64,000 bases of DNA from Nocardia aurantiaca (GCF_009708175.1 NZ_WMBB01000010.1:62001-126000); one strand, 5' to 3'. Positions 52,068 through 61,311 are shown, counted from the stretch's first letter. The notes: a model not told the origin generated them from the sequence alone. Numbers and translations: made by a program.

Positions 52068-53330
52068 TCACGCGCTCACCGGCTGCGGCGTGGGGGTCGC
52101 TCGCACACCGCGCAGCAGCAGGGGCGTGGCCAGCATGGCGACCCCGGCGACCGTCAGCGCGGTGCGCACGCCGGTCGCGGAGGCGAGCACGCCGAACAAC
52201 ACCGTCAGGGCCGCGATGGACAGGTTGCTGGTCACCGACCAGGACGACAGGGTGCGTGCCGCGAGTTCCCTGGGGGTCTGTTCGAGGCGGTAGGCGGCGA
52301 AGATCGGATTGAAGACACCGCAGCTGGTGACCAGTCCGAACTGCACGGCGATGACGAGCGCGAGGCCGGGCACGCCGCGGGGGACGAAGGCCAGGCCGAT
52401 TATCCAGAACGCGCGCAGCATGCCGGAGGCGATCATGACCTTGTGCCGCCCGAACCGCTGCGCGAGCGGGGCCGCGCTGCGGGCGCCGATCAGTCCGCCG
52501 ACGCACGGTGCGGCGAAGGCCAGGCTGTATTGCCATGGCGCGAAGCCGAGCTGGCGGAGCATGAGCACGGCGATCAGCGGCTCGCCGGCCATGACGAGTC
52601 CGTTGCACAGATTCGTATTGAACAGCAGCGGGCGTAGTGACGGATGAGACAGGATGTGCCGCCAGCCGTCGAGCAGATCCCCGACGCGCATCCCCGGCGT
52701 GGCCGGGTGGCCGGGGTGCGGTTCACCTCTGCCGATCGCGGAGATGCCCAGCGCGGAGAGCAGATAGCTGATCGCGTCGACCGCCATGGTGATGACCGGG
52801 CCGAAGATCCCGATCGCCGCGCCGCCCAGCGGCGGACCGATGATCAGCGAGGTCCAGGTAGTTGCCTCGAACCGCCCGGTGCCGATGATCAGATTCTGCT
52901 GGGGCACAAGCGTTTTCAGATAGGCGCCGCTGGCCGCGTTGAAGGCGATCTTGGCGGTGGCTACCAGCACCACCACGAGCAGCAGGTGGGTGTAGGTGAG
53001 GATGCCCAGGAGGTAGGCGGCCGGGATGCTCGCCATCGCGGCGAAGCGGCCCACGTCCATCGCGATCATCACCGGCCGCTTGCGACGCGCCTCGACCCAG
53101 GGGGCCAACGGCACCGCTAGCACCGCGCCCACGGCCAGTCCCGCCGCCGACAGGGCCGACACCGCCGCCGGTCCCGCGTGCAGCGCGAGTACGGCGATGA
53201 TCGAAAATGCCCCGAGCCCGAACCCGGATCCGTAGGCGCTGGCCGCATACGCGGTCCACAGCCACCGGAATTCCTGGCCCAGTGCTGGTCCCCGCGCGGC
53301 TGCCCGCCGCGTATTCGTTCCCCATGCCAC
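52068..53330 (-). CDS. MFS transporter (EntS-like)
   Basis: A 420 aa protein with about 12 helices. FRWLWTAYAASAYGSGFGLG and VEARRKRPVMIAMDVGRFAA (loop 2-3 motif) fit the EntS/MefA-like branch, which exports siderophores or macrolides. PLAQRFGRHKVMIASGMLRA is the second half motif. No siderophore genes are adjacent, so the substrate is unknown. It ends four bases before the IS30 fragment and is divergent from the LysR gene. Confidence 0.87.
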   Translation of the reverse strand: MAWGTNTRRAAARGPALGQEFRWLWTAYAASAYGSGFGLGAFSIIAVLALHAGPAAVSALSAAGLAVGAVLAVPLAPWVEARRKRPVMIAMDVGRFAAMASIPAAYLLGILTYTHLLLVVVLVATAKIAFNAASGAYLKTLVPQQNLIIGTGRFEATTWTSLIIGPPLGGAAIGIFGPVITMAVDAISYLLSALGISAIGRGEPHPGHPATPGMRVGDLLDGWRHILSHPSLRPLLFNTNLCNGLVMAGEPLIAVLMLRQLGFAPWQYSLAFAAPCVGGLIGARSAAPLAQRFGRHKVMIASGMLRAFWIIGLAFVPRGVPGLALVIAVQFGLVTSCGVFNPIFAAYRLEQTPRELAARTLSSWSVTSNLSIAALTVLFGVLASATGVRTALTVAGVAMLATPLLLRGVRATPTPQPVSA

Positions 53331-53622
53331 GGGAGGTGGTCAAAGCGGACGCCGGACCATCGGACAAACAACCGGCCGTCTCCGATACACAACCAACAGT
53401 TGTCCAGCCAGGCCGGAATGCGGGACAGTGTGGCCGCAGCGGGTGAAGCGTCCGGGCGTGTCGCGGTCCAGGTCGAAATTCCCTGAAAGCCAATGGTGTT
53501 CGGTGCGAAATCTGGCTCGCAATCTTTCGACGCGGAGGGGCTCCCGATCCCGTGCCGGAGCTTTGGGTGCGATACCCTCCACAACCAACTGTTACGCGGA
53601 TGCGGTATTCGAGGGAGGTGGA

Positions 53623-54612
53623 GTGACAGACCTGGACCTGGCGGCCGTGCGGGCCTTCGTGACGGCGGTCGACGAGGGGCAGTTCGGATATGCGGCGGCC
53701 GTGCTGGGGCTCACACAGCAAGCCGTGTCCAAGCGTATTGCGAAGCTGGAGGGCCAGCTCGGGGTGAGCCTGTTCGACCGGGCGTCCTCGGGCAGCGTGG
53801 TCAGCGCCGCCGGGAAGCGGGTGCTGCCGCATGCGCGGTCGCTGCTCGAGATCGCGGCCGATACGGTCGTCGCCGCGCGGCCGGAGACCCGTCCGCTGCG
53901 GATCGCCGTGCAGAGCGAGCGAGAGGCGGCGGCGGATTTGGTCCGCTATTACGCGGATCGGCACCCGGAGGCGGACATCGAACTCGTGATCGGCACCGCC
54001 TTCCGATCCGGGCGCGACGCCCTGCTCAACGGCCGCGTGGATGCGACCTTCGCCCGCCCGTACGGCGGCCCGCGCCGGCTACCGTCGGGAATCGGCATCG
54101 TCGCGGCGCTGGTGGACCCGTGGCATCTGCTGGTCGGTAAGAAGCATCCGCTCGCCGGGCGCCCCGCGGTCACTCCCGCCGACATCGTGCCCTACCCGAG
54201 TTGGGCGCCCGGCGCGTCGGTGCCCTCGGAATGGGCGGACTACTACGGGGATTGGGCAGAATTCAGCGGAATCACGATACTCACCGGCCGCGAACCCGGC
54301 GGCGAGCCCGAACGGGAGGACGACCGAGCTCGCGGATTGTTCGGTAAGTCGGGTGTGCTGGACCGCATCGCCGCCTCGGATTCGCTGTCGATGTTCGCCG
54401 CCGCAGGTCTGCATCTCCCATGGCATCCACACATCCGCCGCCTGCCGGTCCTGGACCCCACCCCCGCCTATCCTTACGCCCTGCTCTGGTCGACCGCCGA
54501 TCCCCACCCTGCGGCGCCAGACCTGATCGATCATGTCCGGGATAACTACAGCGCCGACATCCTGGCCGACTGCTGGATTCCGGAGTCGGATCGCGCGATC
54601 TTCCAGCCGTGA
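53623..54612 (+). CDS. LysR family regulator
   Basis: A 329 aa regulator. The HTH is at about residues 18-50 (GQFGYAAAVLGLTQQAVSKR then IAKLEGQLGVSLFDR), followed by a type 2 periplasmic-binding-like domain (PLRIAVQSEREAAADLVRYY onward). GGGAGG lies five bases before the GTG at 53623; the open frame upstream is not coding. It is divergent from the MFS exporter, 292 bases apart, and so is the likely regulator of it. Confidence 0.88.
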   Translation: MTDLDLAAVRAFVTAVDEGQFGYAAAVLGLTQQAVSKRIAKLEGQLGVSLFDRASSGSVVSAAGKRVLPHARSLLEIAADTVVAARPETRPLRIAVQSEREAAADLVRYYADRHPEADIELVIGTAFRSGRDALLNGRVDATFARPYGGPRRLPSGIGIVAALVDPWHLLVGKKHPLAGRPAVTPADIVPYPSWAPGASVPSEWADYYGDWAEFSGITILTGREPGGEPEREDDRARGLFGKSGVLDRIAASDSLSMFAAAGLHLPWHPHIRRLPVLDPTPAYPYALLWSTADPHPAAPDLIDHVRDNYSADILADCWIPESDRAIFQP

Positions 54613-54655
54613 GGCGCGAGGTCCCCTCGACAGGACCGTCAGCATCAATTGGCAC

Positions 54656-54742
54656 TCAACTCGGCATGATGGCTCGGACCGGCAGGGCCACTTGATCTTC
54701 CACTGCCAAGCACTGGCAGGTTCGAACCGCACGCCACGCGGC
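54656..54742 (-). pseudogene. IS30-like scrap (copy 3)
   Basis: The minus-strand frame AAWRAVRTCQCLAVEDQVAL then PVRAIMPS and a stop resembles the scrap at 48.1 kb. In the next phase both sites also share EPASA...KI. The gap 54613-54962 holds nothing else recognisable. Confidence 0.3.
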
Positions 54743-54962
54743 ATGTGCGGACATCCAGATCAGCGACGCCGATCCGCCAGAGCAGAACGCGCGGGACGCG
54801 GCAAGAGCGGACATTCAGCCCTCGCTGCTCGTACCGCACCAGAATGCATTGGCGCAGATGCCCTCTCGATGTTTTGTCCGTCAGGATGCGTGGTCACCGA
54901 GCGGCCCGATAGGGTCGATCTAGCGCAAGAGATGGGGACAACGTGGCGATCTGCTTCGAACG

Positions 54963-55463
54963 GTGGTCAACTTCGGCGACAACATCGAAGCGGCGCGCTC
55001 AGCAGCGCTGAGTCGATCGGCCCCCGCCCCGACCACCCTATCCGTGAGCGGGCGCCGGGTTCCTCTCCACGCACCGATACTCAGCACCGACGGCCCCTAC
55101 ATCGAGTTATCGATCCTGCCCGTAGCCGTCGGCCTCGGCGTCTCACTCGATGGTGACCTTCCTAGGTTCGCCCTGACAGCGCAGGAATTGACCGAACTCG
55201 CCAACCAGCTGTACGAGATCCTCACTGGCTTCGATGGCTACGTCGCTGCCATCGTCGGTTGGGATCCAGAATGGATAGCAAACATCGCTGCCCTCGAAAC
55301 GGAGAACATCGACGACCTCAGGACCGGCGCCTTCCACGGTCTCGTTCTGTGCGAGGCACTGCACACCAAACTCGGCCTGGGGCAGGATTACGTCACCTTT
55401 CAACCCGGATACCGCTGGGTGCCGTATCGCGGTGAGGCAGCGACCACCCTCCCCGCCGACTAA
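54963..55463 (+). CDS. Hypothetical protein, 166 aa
   Basis: A soluble, mildly acidic protein with less extreme GC3 than its neighbours. It has beta strands (SVSGRRVPLHAPILSTDGPY; IELSILPVAVGLGVSLDGDL), an amphipathic helix (TAQELTELANQLYEILTGFD) and a C-terminal Trp/Tyr-rich end (YVTFQPGYRWVPY). No family recognised. The GTG at 54963 has no clear ribosome binding site. Composition and surrounding transposon scraps suggest an acquired gene. Confidence 0.55.
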   Translation: MVNFGDNIEAARSAALSRSAPAPTTLSVSGRRVPLHAPILSTDGPYIELSILPVAVGLGVSLDGDLPRFALTAQELTELANQLYEILTGFDGYVAAIVGWDPEWIANIAALETENIDDLRTGAFHGLVLCEALHTKLGLGQDYVTFQPGYRWVPYRGEAATTLPAD

Positions 55464-55676
55464 GAAACGATCTCCAAGGGCCTGCAAAGATTGGTGCAGC
55501 CAACCCCATTGCACCCTCATATAAGCATCCTCAACTCGGCATTTCAGTGCGTTCGGCGGACGCGCCCGGGGCAGCCGCAGAGGCCGGCTGGTGACGTAGA
55601 TTTCGCGGATGCCGGCACCCGGTTACAGAGCGTCCTCGTCTCGGATCGTGTTGCGGCTGGTTCGGTCTCGCGCCTT

Positions 55677-56069
55677 TCAAGCGCCGTAGGCTGCTCGGGC
55701 GGCCTCGACATCGTCCATGTGTTGTTCGGCCCAGGTCTTGACGGCCTGCATGAGCGGCAGCAGCGAGCGCCCGAGCGGGGTGAGTTCGTAGTCCACGCGG
55801 ACCGGCACGCTCGGTTGCACCGTGCGCGTGATCAGGCCGTCGCGTTCGAGGTTGCGCAGGGTCTGGGTGAGCATCTTCTGGCTCACGCTGGCCAGCCTGC
55901 GCTGCAGGTCGCTGTAGCGCTGGGGGCCGTCGGCCAGGGCGTTGATCGCCAGACTCACCCACTTGTCCGAAATCCGGTCCAGCAGTTTGCGGGCGGGGCA
56001 TTCGGCTAGGTAGGCGTCGTAGGCAGCGCTGCGTTCGGCGCGCAGCTGCGCCGCGGTACGAGTGGGCAT
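55677..56069 (-). CDS. HxlR family regulator
   Basis: A 130 aa winged-helix protein. CPARKLLDRISDKWVSLAIN has the conserved Cys and the GxKW-like motif, then the wing RYSDLQRRLASVSQKMLTQT and LRNLERDGLITRTV. HxlR proteins sense aldehydes or quinones through the cysteine. GGAGG lies six bases before the ATG at 56069. Divergent from an MDR oxidoreductase, with a palindrome between them. Confidence 0.9.
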   Translation of the reverse strand: MPTRTAAQLRAERSAAYDAYLAECPARKLLDRISDKWVSLAINALADGPQRYSDLQRRLASVSQKMLTQTLRNLERDGLITRTVQPSVPVRVDYELTPLGRSLLPLMQAVKTWAEQHMDDVEAARAAYGA

Positions 56070-56098
56070 GGCGAACCTCCGGGTGCGGTGGGCACTTC

Positions 56099-56112
56099 GA
56101 AGTAGGTACTTC
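56099..56112. promoter_or_regulatory. Probable HxlR operator
   Basis: GAAGTA-GG-TACTTC, a 14-base dyad with the GTACTT-like half-site of HxlR proteins, 30 bases from the regulator start and 34 bases from the oxidoreductase start. Confidence 0.65.
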
Positions 56113-56145
56113 CTATTGAAGAGTAACTCCCCAAGAGTTATGTGC

Positions 56146-57081
56146 ATGAACAGTGCTGAGATGATGCGAGCCGTCGTTGCTCACGGATACGGTGGGCCCG
56201 AGGTGTTGCGGCTGGTCGACGTGCCGGTTCCGGAACCCGGACCCGGCCAGGTCCGGATCCGGGTGCGGGCGGCGACCGTCAATCCGGTCGACCTGGTTAC
56301 CCGCTCCGGCGCGTTGGTCGAAGCCGGGTTGATGGCGCCGCGCGAGATGACGGGCATCGGTTGGGATATGGCCGGCACGATCGACCGACTCGGGCCGTGC
56401 GTGGATGGATTCACGGTCGGGCAGCGGGTGATCGGCTTGCGCGACCTGCTTGACGTCTCGCTCGGCGCCTATGCCGAGTACGCGGTGCTCGACGCTGATG
56501 CGGTAGCCGCGGCCCCGGCCGAGTTGACCGATGTCGAGGCGGCCACCCTGCCGCTGAACGGTCTGACCGCCGCGCAGTCGCTGGACCTGCTCGGCCTGTC
56601 GGCGGGCGACACGCTCCTGGTGACGGGCGCGACCGGCGCGGTGGGCGGCTTCGCCGTGGAAATCGCGGCGCAGCAGGGCATCCAGGTGATGGGCCAGGGC
56701 CTCGACGCGGAGTTTCTCCGCTCGGTCGGCGCGCGGTGGACCCTCGCACGCGATGCCGATGTGGCCGCCGAGGCCCGCCGCCTGGTCCCCGGTGGCGTGC
56801 ACGCCGCACTCGACACCGCCGGGCTCGGCGGTCGAGCTCTCGCCGCTGTCCGCAATCGCGGCCAGTTCGTCACCGTTGTCGGCGGTGCCGATCCGATCCC
56901 GTTGCGCGGCATCACTGTCCACCACGAATGGATTCACGCCGACGGTCAAGCTCTCGCCCGCCTTGTCGAAAGAAAGCTCACCACTCGCGTCGCCGCCACC
57001 CTGCCGCTGCACGCCGCGGCCGAGGCCCACACCCGCCTCGCTGCGGGTGGTCTTCCCGGCCGCATCGTCCTGACCCTGTGA
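56146..57081 (+). CDS. MDR NADPH:quinone-type oxidoreductase
   Basis: A 311 aa zinc-free MDR enzyme. VVAHGYGGPEVLRLVDVPVP is the family start, GIGWDMAGTIDRLG and LLVTGATGAVGGFAVEIAAQ are the catalytic and NADP motifs. ATGs at 56140, 56146, 56161 and 56164 are all in frame; 56146 has the best-placed AGAG. It is similar in kind to the enzyme at 49.8 kb, but regulated by HxlR rather than TetR. Confidence 0.88.
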   Translation: MNSAEMMRAVVAHGYGGPEVLRLVDVPVPEPGPGQVRIRVRAATVNPVDLVTRSGALVEAGLMAPREMTGIGWDMAGTIDRLGPCVDGFTVGQRVIGLRDLLDVSLGAYAEYAVLDADAVAAAPAELTDVEAATLPLNGLTAAQSLDLLGLSAGDTLLVTGATGAVGGFAVEIAAQQGIQVMGQGLDAEFLRSVGARWTLARDADVAAEARRLVPGGVHAALDTAGLGGRALAAVRNRGQFVTVVGGADPIPLRGITVHHEWIHADGQALARLVERKLTTRVAATLPLHAAAEAHTRLAAGGLPGRIVLTL

Positions 57082-57323
57082 CTGCTTTGGGGCAGGAGTG
57101 CCGCATCGAGCACAGTATCGGTAGACCGCCCAACCATTTCCGAACGCTGGAGGGTTCTCTCGGCCAGGTTGGTCTGTCCCTGCCCGATTCGAGGCGGGAG
57201 CTCGGCTGGATCGGTCGCGCTGATCGCATGTACGTTCCGTGTTTCGCGCCGGCGCGTGCCACCTCCTGGCCTACGCCTTTCTCGAAGAGCATTCCAACCG
57301 CTCCGGCCGTCGCCGCGGCGCAC

Positions 57324-57965
57324 CTACATGCCGAAATGCGTCCGACGGACCGCCTCGACCGCTTCGACGGGGCCGCTGAGTTTGACCTCTGCGGCGCTTC
57401 GACGGCCGAAGAGATATAGCAGCAATTCGCTTGGAAGGCCGGTGATACGCGCTGTGGGATTTCCTCGCCGGGCTCGGATGGTCTCGGCTGTGCCGGTCCA
57501 CTCGAGTTCGAGTCCCGCACCGTGCAGGCGGCGGGCGAGTAGCCATGGCGCGCAGGCGACGTTATGCCAGAGCGCGGCATCCATGGCGGACGAGTTCCCA
57601 CGGGGACGGCGGCCGTTGGCTCGGCGGACATCTTCATGGTGAACGAAGAACTCGTTGAGGTTGGGGACGCGCCGCACCCATCCGATCCGGAAGAGGCCCG
57701 GCGGCGGTCCGGATCGAATGGTGGACACCAGCGAGCGGAAGTCCTTGCGCGCGAGCACCCTTCGCCGCCGCTCAGCGAAGCGACCCCAGGCACCCCGAAG
57801 GACGAGTCCGGGTCCGGCCAGCGGGTCGTGTTCGCGGAGCACGAGGTGCGCCGCGAGATCACGCGTCGTCCATGGGGTGAGAAGCGTGGGCGCCGCGGGG
57901 CCGAGCTCGTCGAGCAGATCGGCAAGCTGTTCTCGTTCGACGGCATCGAAGAACGGACCGGCCAC
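57324..57965 (-). CDS. TIGR03085-type mycothiol-dependent maleylpyruvate isomerase-like protein
   Basis: About 213 aa. The DinB-like MDMPI N-terminal pattern PWTTRDLAAHLVLREHDPLA plus VPNLNEFFVHHEDVRRANG (metal ligands in HHED) matches the TIGR03085 family, cytosolic metal-binding proteins related to mycothiol-dependent isomerases. The GTG at 57965 has no ribosome binding site, but TATAAT lies seven bases upstream, so the mRNA is probably leaderless. The ORF extends 23 codons further without support. Confidence 0.8.
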   Translation of the reverse strand: MAGPFFDAVEREQLADLLDELGPAAPTLLTPWTTRDLAAHLVLREHDPLAGPGLVLRGAWGRFAERRRRVLARKDFRSLVSTIRSGPPPGLFRIGWVRRVPNLNEFFVHHEDVRRANGRRPRGNSSAMDAALWHNVACAPWLLARRLHGAGLELEWTGTAETIRARRGNPTARITGLPSELLLYLFGRRSAAEVKLSGPVEAVEAVRRTHFGM

Positions 57966-57972
57966 GCACGAA

Positions 57973-57978
57973 ATTATA
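57973..57978 (-). promoter_or_regulatory. -10 box of a leaderless promoter
   Basis: TATAAT on the minus strand, ending seven bases before the GTG of the TIGR03085 gene, so transcription should begin at the start codon. No good -35 is present. Confidence 0.6.
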
Positions 57979-58192
57979 GCGAGTGTCGATCTGACGAGCT
58001 TCGTTCTGCAATAAGAACATTCGAACGTCGGCATGCACGAGGCCGTCTATCGTGCAGGTCCTGTTCCTCGTCCGAGATTATTCGGATTCAGAACTCGGGT
58101 CGAAAGAGCCACGGCTCGCCGACGGTGAGATCCGCTGAAATGCCTGTGCGGAAATTCCTCGAGGATCTCGTATCGTGAGCGGAGCTGGTGGA

Positions 58193-58467
58193 TCAGCCTT
58201 CGTCGATAGCCGAGGGGAGCCGGGTCGGGTCGGCGAAGTACACCTGGCCGGCGATGAGCAGATCGCCGGCGGCGGTGAACATCTCGGCCGTCGGCATGGC
58301 GACGACCCTTCCCGTCGTACGCCTGGCGAACTCCACGGTGCAGCTCAGGACCGCGTCGGAACCCTCGGTGATGATCCGCTCGCGGACGAAGGCGATGTCG
58401 AACAACCCGCCCATCCGGGTCAGCAGGGCGATGTAGGCATCGATGCCGGTGTGGATTCCACCCCGGG
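58193..58467 (-). pseudogene. C-terminal fragment of a SnoaL-like (NTF2-fold) protein
   Basis: IDAYIALLTRMGGLFDIAFV, then SCTVEFARRTTGRVVAMPTA and DLLIAGQVYFADPTRL, is the last two thirds of a SnoaL-like domain. The N-terminal helices and a start codon are missing: the frame upstream runs through the esterase gene in another phase. It directly follows the esterase stop. Confidence 0.5.
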
Positions 58468-58470
58468 GTT

Positions 58471-59718
58471 TCAGGGACCGGACCGAATTTGGTCGACTAG
58501 CCGAGGTAGGGCTACGGCGAAGGCTTGTGCGGCGAACTTCCAGGTGTGGTCGCCGGGCAGGATCGTGAGTTCGGTGGGGATGCCGGCTCGCCGTGTGGCG
58601 GTGGAGAGTTGGCTGGCGTGGCGGATGTGTGCCGGCTCGGCGGTGCCGCAGACGAACAGCCCCGTCACGTCGTGGTAGGGACCGTGGTGGGCGAGCACGG
58701 TGAGTGTGTCGTGCGCGGCCCACGCCGCGGCATCACCGTTGAACAGTTTGCTGATCGTGCGCTGTTTACTGCCCAGGTTCGGGCCGAGGTCGCCGGAGAT
58801 GTCGACGAAATGGTAGAAGGTGTCGGGGTGCTCGACGACCAGGTCGACGGCGCAGGTGCCGCCCATGGACCAACCGAGGACACCCCAGTCGCGGGGCGAG
58901 GGCTTGGCGTCGAAAGTGGACACTATGTAGGCGGGGATGTCCTTGACGAGGTGGTCCTCGGCGTTGCCGGCGGTGCCGTTGACGCATTCGGTGTCGGTGG
59001 TGACGTGGCCGGTGGCGTCGGTGAACGCGAGGATCGGTGCGAGCCCGCTGTGCTGATGAGCGTAGGCGTCGGCGGTTTCGATTGCGTGGCCCGCGCGGAT
59101 CCAGTCGTCCGGAGCGGCGAACACACCGCCGATCAGTTCCAGTACCGGCAGCTGTGGTCGAGGCCGGTGAAACCAGGCCGGGGGCAGGTAGACGAATTCC
59201 CGGCGGTGTCGGAAGTGGCTGAGCGTATCCGGAATAGCGACGGCCACGAGCCGGCCGGTCGACGTCGTGGGTGGAACGGCGCCGAGCTGGGAAAGGTCGA
59301 CCGCGGCGGGCATCGGCGCATGGGATATCGTGCGCCAGGCGTCGCGGAGCGTGGGGTAATAGCCGATCGCGGCGTTGACGGCGTTGACCGATGTTGCGGT
59401 GGTCAGCATGATGGCGAGCAGCGCGACTCCGCGCCGCCACCAACGGTTGCCGCGCCAGCCGACGATCAGCGTGAGCGCCGCGAACAGCAACACCGCGAGC
59501 CAGATCCACGCTTCGGTCGGTACGGGTTCGGTCAAGGCCAGCATGGCTGGGACAGCGACCCACGCCCCGAAGGCCCCCACTGCCGCCGCGCCCGCAGTAA
59601 TCGGCAACCATCGCGCGCGCCATCGGCGATCGCGCCAACCGGTGGCGAGCACCACCAGGATCGCTGACGCGATCCGCAGTGCCCAGGGAAACCACCCGTC
59701 CAGTAGCGACACCCTCAT
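58471..59718 (-). CDS. Membrane-anchored alpha/beta hydrolase (esterase D-like)
   Basis: A 415 aa protein. The first ~125 residues hold about four transmembrane helices (WALRIASAILVVLATGW; WLPITAGAAAVGAFGAWVAV; AWIWLAVLLFAALTLIVG; GVALLAIMLTTATSVNAV). The external part is an esterase/antigen 85-like domain with nucleophile elbow GWSMGGT and closing His in LPGDHTWKFAAQ. Proteins of this design occur in mycolic-acid bacteria and act on envelope or external esters. The ATG at 59718 opens the membrane domain. Substrate unknown. Confidence 0.82.
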   Translation of the reverse strand: MRVSLLDGWFPWALRIASAILVVLATGWRDRRWRARWLPITAGAAAVGAFGAWVAVPAMLALTEPVPTEAWIWLAVLLFAALTLIVGWRGNRWWRRGVALLAIMLTTATSVNAVNAAIGYYPTLRDAWRTISHAPMPAAVDLSQLGAVPPTTSTGRLVAVAIPDTLSHFRHRREFVYLPPAWFHRPRPQLPVLELIGGVFAAPDDWIRAGHAIETADAYAHQHSGLAPILAFTDATGHVTTDTECVNGTAGNAEDHLVKDIPAYIVSTFDAKPSPRDWGVLGWSMGGTCAVDLVVEHPDTFYHFVDISGDLGPNLGSKQRTISKLFNGDAAAWAAHDTLTVLAHHGPYHDVTGLFVCGTAEPAHIRHASQLSTATRRAGIPTELTILPGDHTWKFAAQAFAVALPRLVDQIRSGP

Positions 59719-60582
59719 TTCGGCCACCTCGCGGGTGTGGTGGTTGTGTAGCCGCGGCTGGCTGCCTTCGGCGCGACAGGTTCGCGACCGAGGAACTCGC
59801 GGTCGGCAATTCCGCCGATGCGTGGGTCGTCCGGCGCGGAACACGGATCCGTTGCCATGACCCGGCCCGGTTCATCGACTGCGGCGGTAACCATCCATGT
59901 CGCGATCCTACCCGCGGCCCGCTGGCGATACCGCCATACCACCAGCTACTTGCCCCTGAGAAAGTATGTCGAGTAGCTGGTGCCGCCCGTCGATGCCGAT
60001 GTGGTCACGGATGAACGCCGACAGCCGTTCCGCGCCCGGGCAGCACTCGCCAACGGTGGCGTCCTGCACGCGGGCGAGCAATCATTCCGGACCCAGATCC
60101 CGTGTGCCTCATACCATCTCGACCAGGCCGCGACCACGCCATTGCCGGCTACCGGGACTGATCCAGTCCCCGCCCGATCCGACGAGCGCACTCGGGGATC
60201 TGGCGCGCTTGCTCGGCCATGAGATCCAGCAGCCCCGTTCCACCGCGAGCACCGCGCTCAGCCGGCTGCTCGACCTGATTCTCATCCGCCCGTTCGCGAC
60301 GAGACGAAGCCGAAGGGCTGAGTTCGGCGACGTCTCAATGTGATTGATCGTCCGGGCATCGGCACCCATGTCCGGGAGTCGATCGATACGAAACTCGCAA
60401 AAAACCATCACGGTTGGTTTGCTATGCACTATTGTCACCCCCGAAGCGCCGAATTTCCGAAAAATAGTGCAGGCCAAGGGCATTGCGGAGGTAGGGCGCA
60501 GGGCGGCGGGCCGAGCGGCAAGCCGCACTGCCGGCGCTTCGTGTGGAAGCCGTGAATCCGTCCCGGACAGCAAGGACACACC
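59719..60582. other. 860-base gap with only gene debris
   Basis: No intact gene with a ribosome binding site is seen. Besides the AraC-like stretch listed separately, the minus strand near 59.95-60.06 kb has coding-like text (AERLSAFIRDHIGIDGRHQL) of unknown family. The 60.35-60.46 kb portion is AT-rich and may hold the promoter of the secreted protein that follows. Confidence 0.4.
60110..60343 (+). pseudogene. Possible remnant of an AraC-family ligand domain
   Basis: The plus frame reads GLIQSPPDPTSALGDLARLL then GHEIQQPRSTASTALSRLLD and LILIRPF. This resembles the helical end of the cupin-type N-terminal domain of AraC regulators (LL..E....PG...VLDRLLDLLLV). It then breaks down, with no HTH domain following. 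Weak, family call by eye only. Confidence 0.3.
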
Positions 60583-60996
60583 GTGTACGCACGCAACCTC
60601 GTCACCTCCCTCGGTGCGCTCGCCGCCGCCACCGCCCTCGCCTCCGGCACCGCGAACGCCGCGGCTACCCTCACCGTTGACTCCGCCCGCGAGACCAATG
60701 GCAATGCCGTGATCAGCGTTTCGTACCAGTGCACCGCCGGGCTCGGCGCGGAACTGTCGATCACGGTCCGCGCCACCCCCTTCCTGGGCTCCGCGGTCAA
60801 CGGCAGCTCCCTCGCACCCGCCAACTGCATCGGTCAGCCCCAACAGGCCACTGTCACAGTGAATCCCGTCCAACTGTTCGGCGACTCCGCCACATTTCAA
60901 TCCGGATCCATCACCGACATCACGGTCACCGTCCTCGACCTCACCCTGAATTCGCCCGTCACGACTACGAAGAAGCGATTCGACCACCTCGGCTGA
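60583..60996 (+). CDS. Small secreted Ig-like protein
   Basis: A 137 aa protein with signal peptide (LGALAAATALASGTANA, cleavage after about residue 26) and a beta-sandwich mature domain with two cysteines (YQCTAG and ANCIGQ). It looks like the short Ig-like exported proteins (perhaps DUF6299) of actinomycetes. AAGGA lies seven bases before the GTG start. Envelope or external location; function unknown. Confidence 0.75.
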   Translation: MYARNLVTSLGALAAATALASGTANAAATLTVDSARETNGNAVISVSYQCTAGLGAELSITVRATPFLGSAVNGSSLAPANCIGQPQQATVTVNPVQLFGDSATFQSGSITDITVTVLDLTLNSPVTTTKKRFDHLG

Positions 60997-61061
60997 CAGG
61001 GAGGCCGCACAGAGCCGCGCTGCTGCCGTCCACCGGGGACGCGGACGCGGGCAGACAACAT

Positions 61062-61256
61062 CTACGCCGATGGGCTGGCGATCAAGCACCACAGGGCGAT
61101 AGCGGGGTCGAGGTTGCACAATCCGCCGGCAACCGGCTCGGCCGGCGCCGGAGCCGGCGATTCGAGCGGAAGGGGGGCGGCCATGGCGGCGCCGCCGCCG
61201 ACCAGGGTCGCCGCGCCGATCAGGACCCCGACGAAGATTCCACGCCGTGCGAACAT
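61062..61256 (-). CDS. Very small secreted protein, 64 aa
   Basis: GAGGAG six bases before the ATG at 61256. The signal peptide is IFVGVLIGAATLVGGGAAMA, leaving a ~35-residue mature peptide with an Ala/Pro stretch (ESPAPAPAEP) and two cysteines (GLCNLDPAIALWCLIA). The cysteines are eight residues apart with a hydrophobic loop. Function unknown. Confidence 0.62.
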   Translation of the reverse strand: MFARRGIFVGVLIGAATLVGGGAAMAAPLPLESPAPAPAEPVAGGLCNLDPAIALWCLIASPSA

Positions 61257-61311
61257 TTGAAACTCCTCTGAATATGGGGCGGTTGCGACCGAGAACCAGG
61301 GTGGTAGCGAA

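Noticed and set aside
54655..55544. 13-base direct repeat CTCAACTCGGCAT flanking the hypothetical gene at 54963
   Set aside because: Could suggest an insertion unit, but the repeat is short and no transposase or terminal inverted repeats accompany it.
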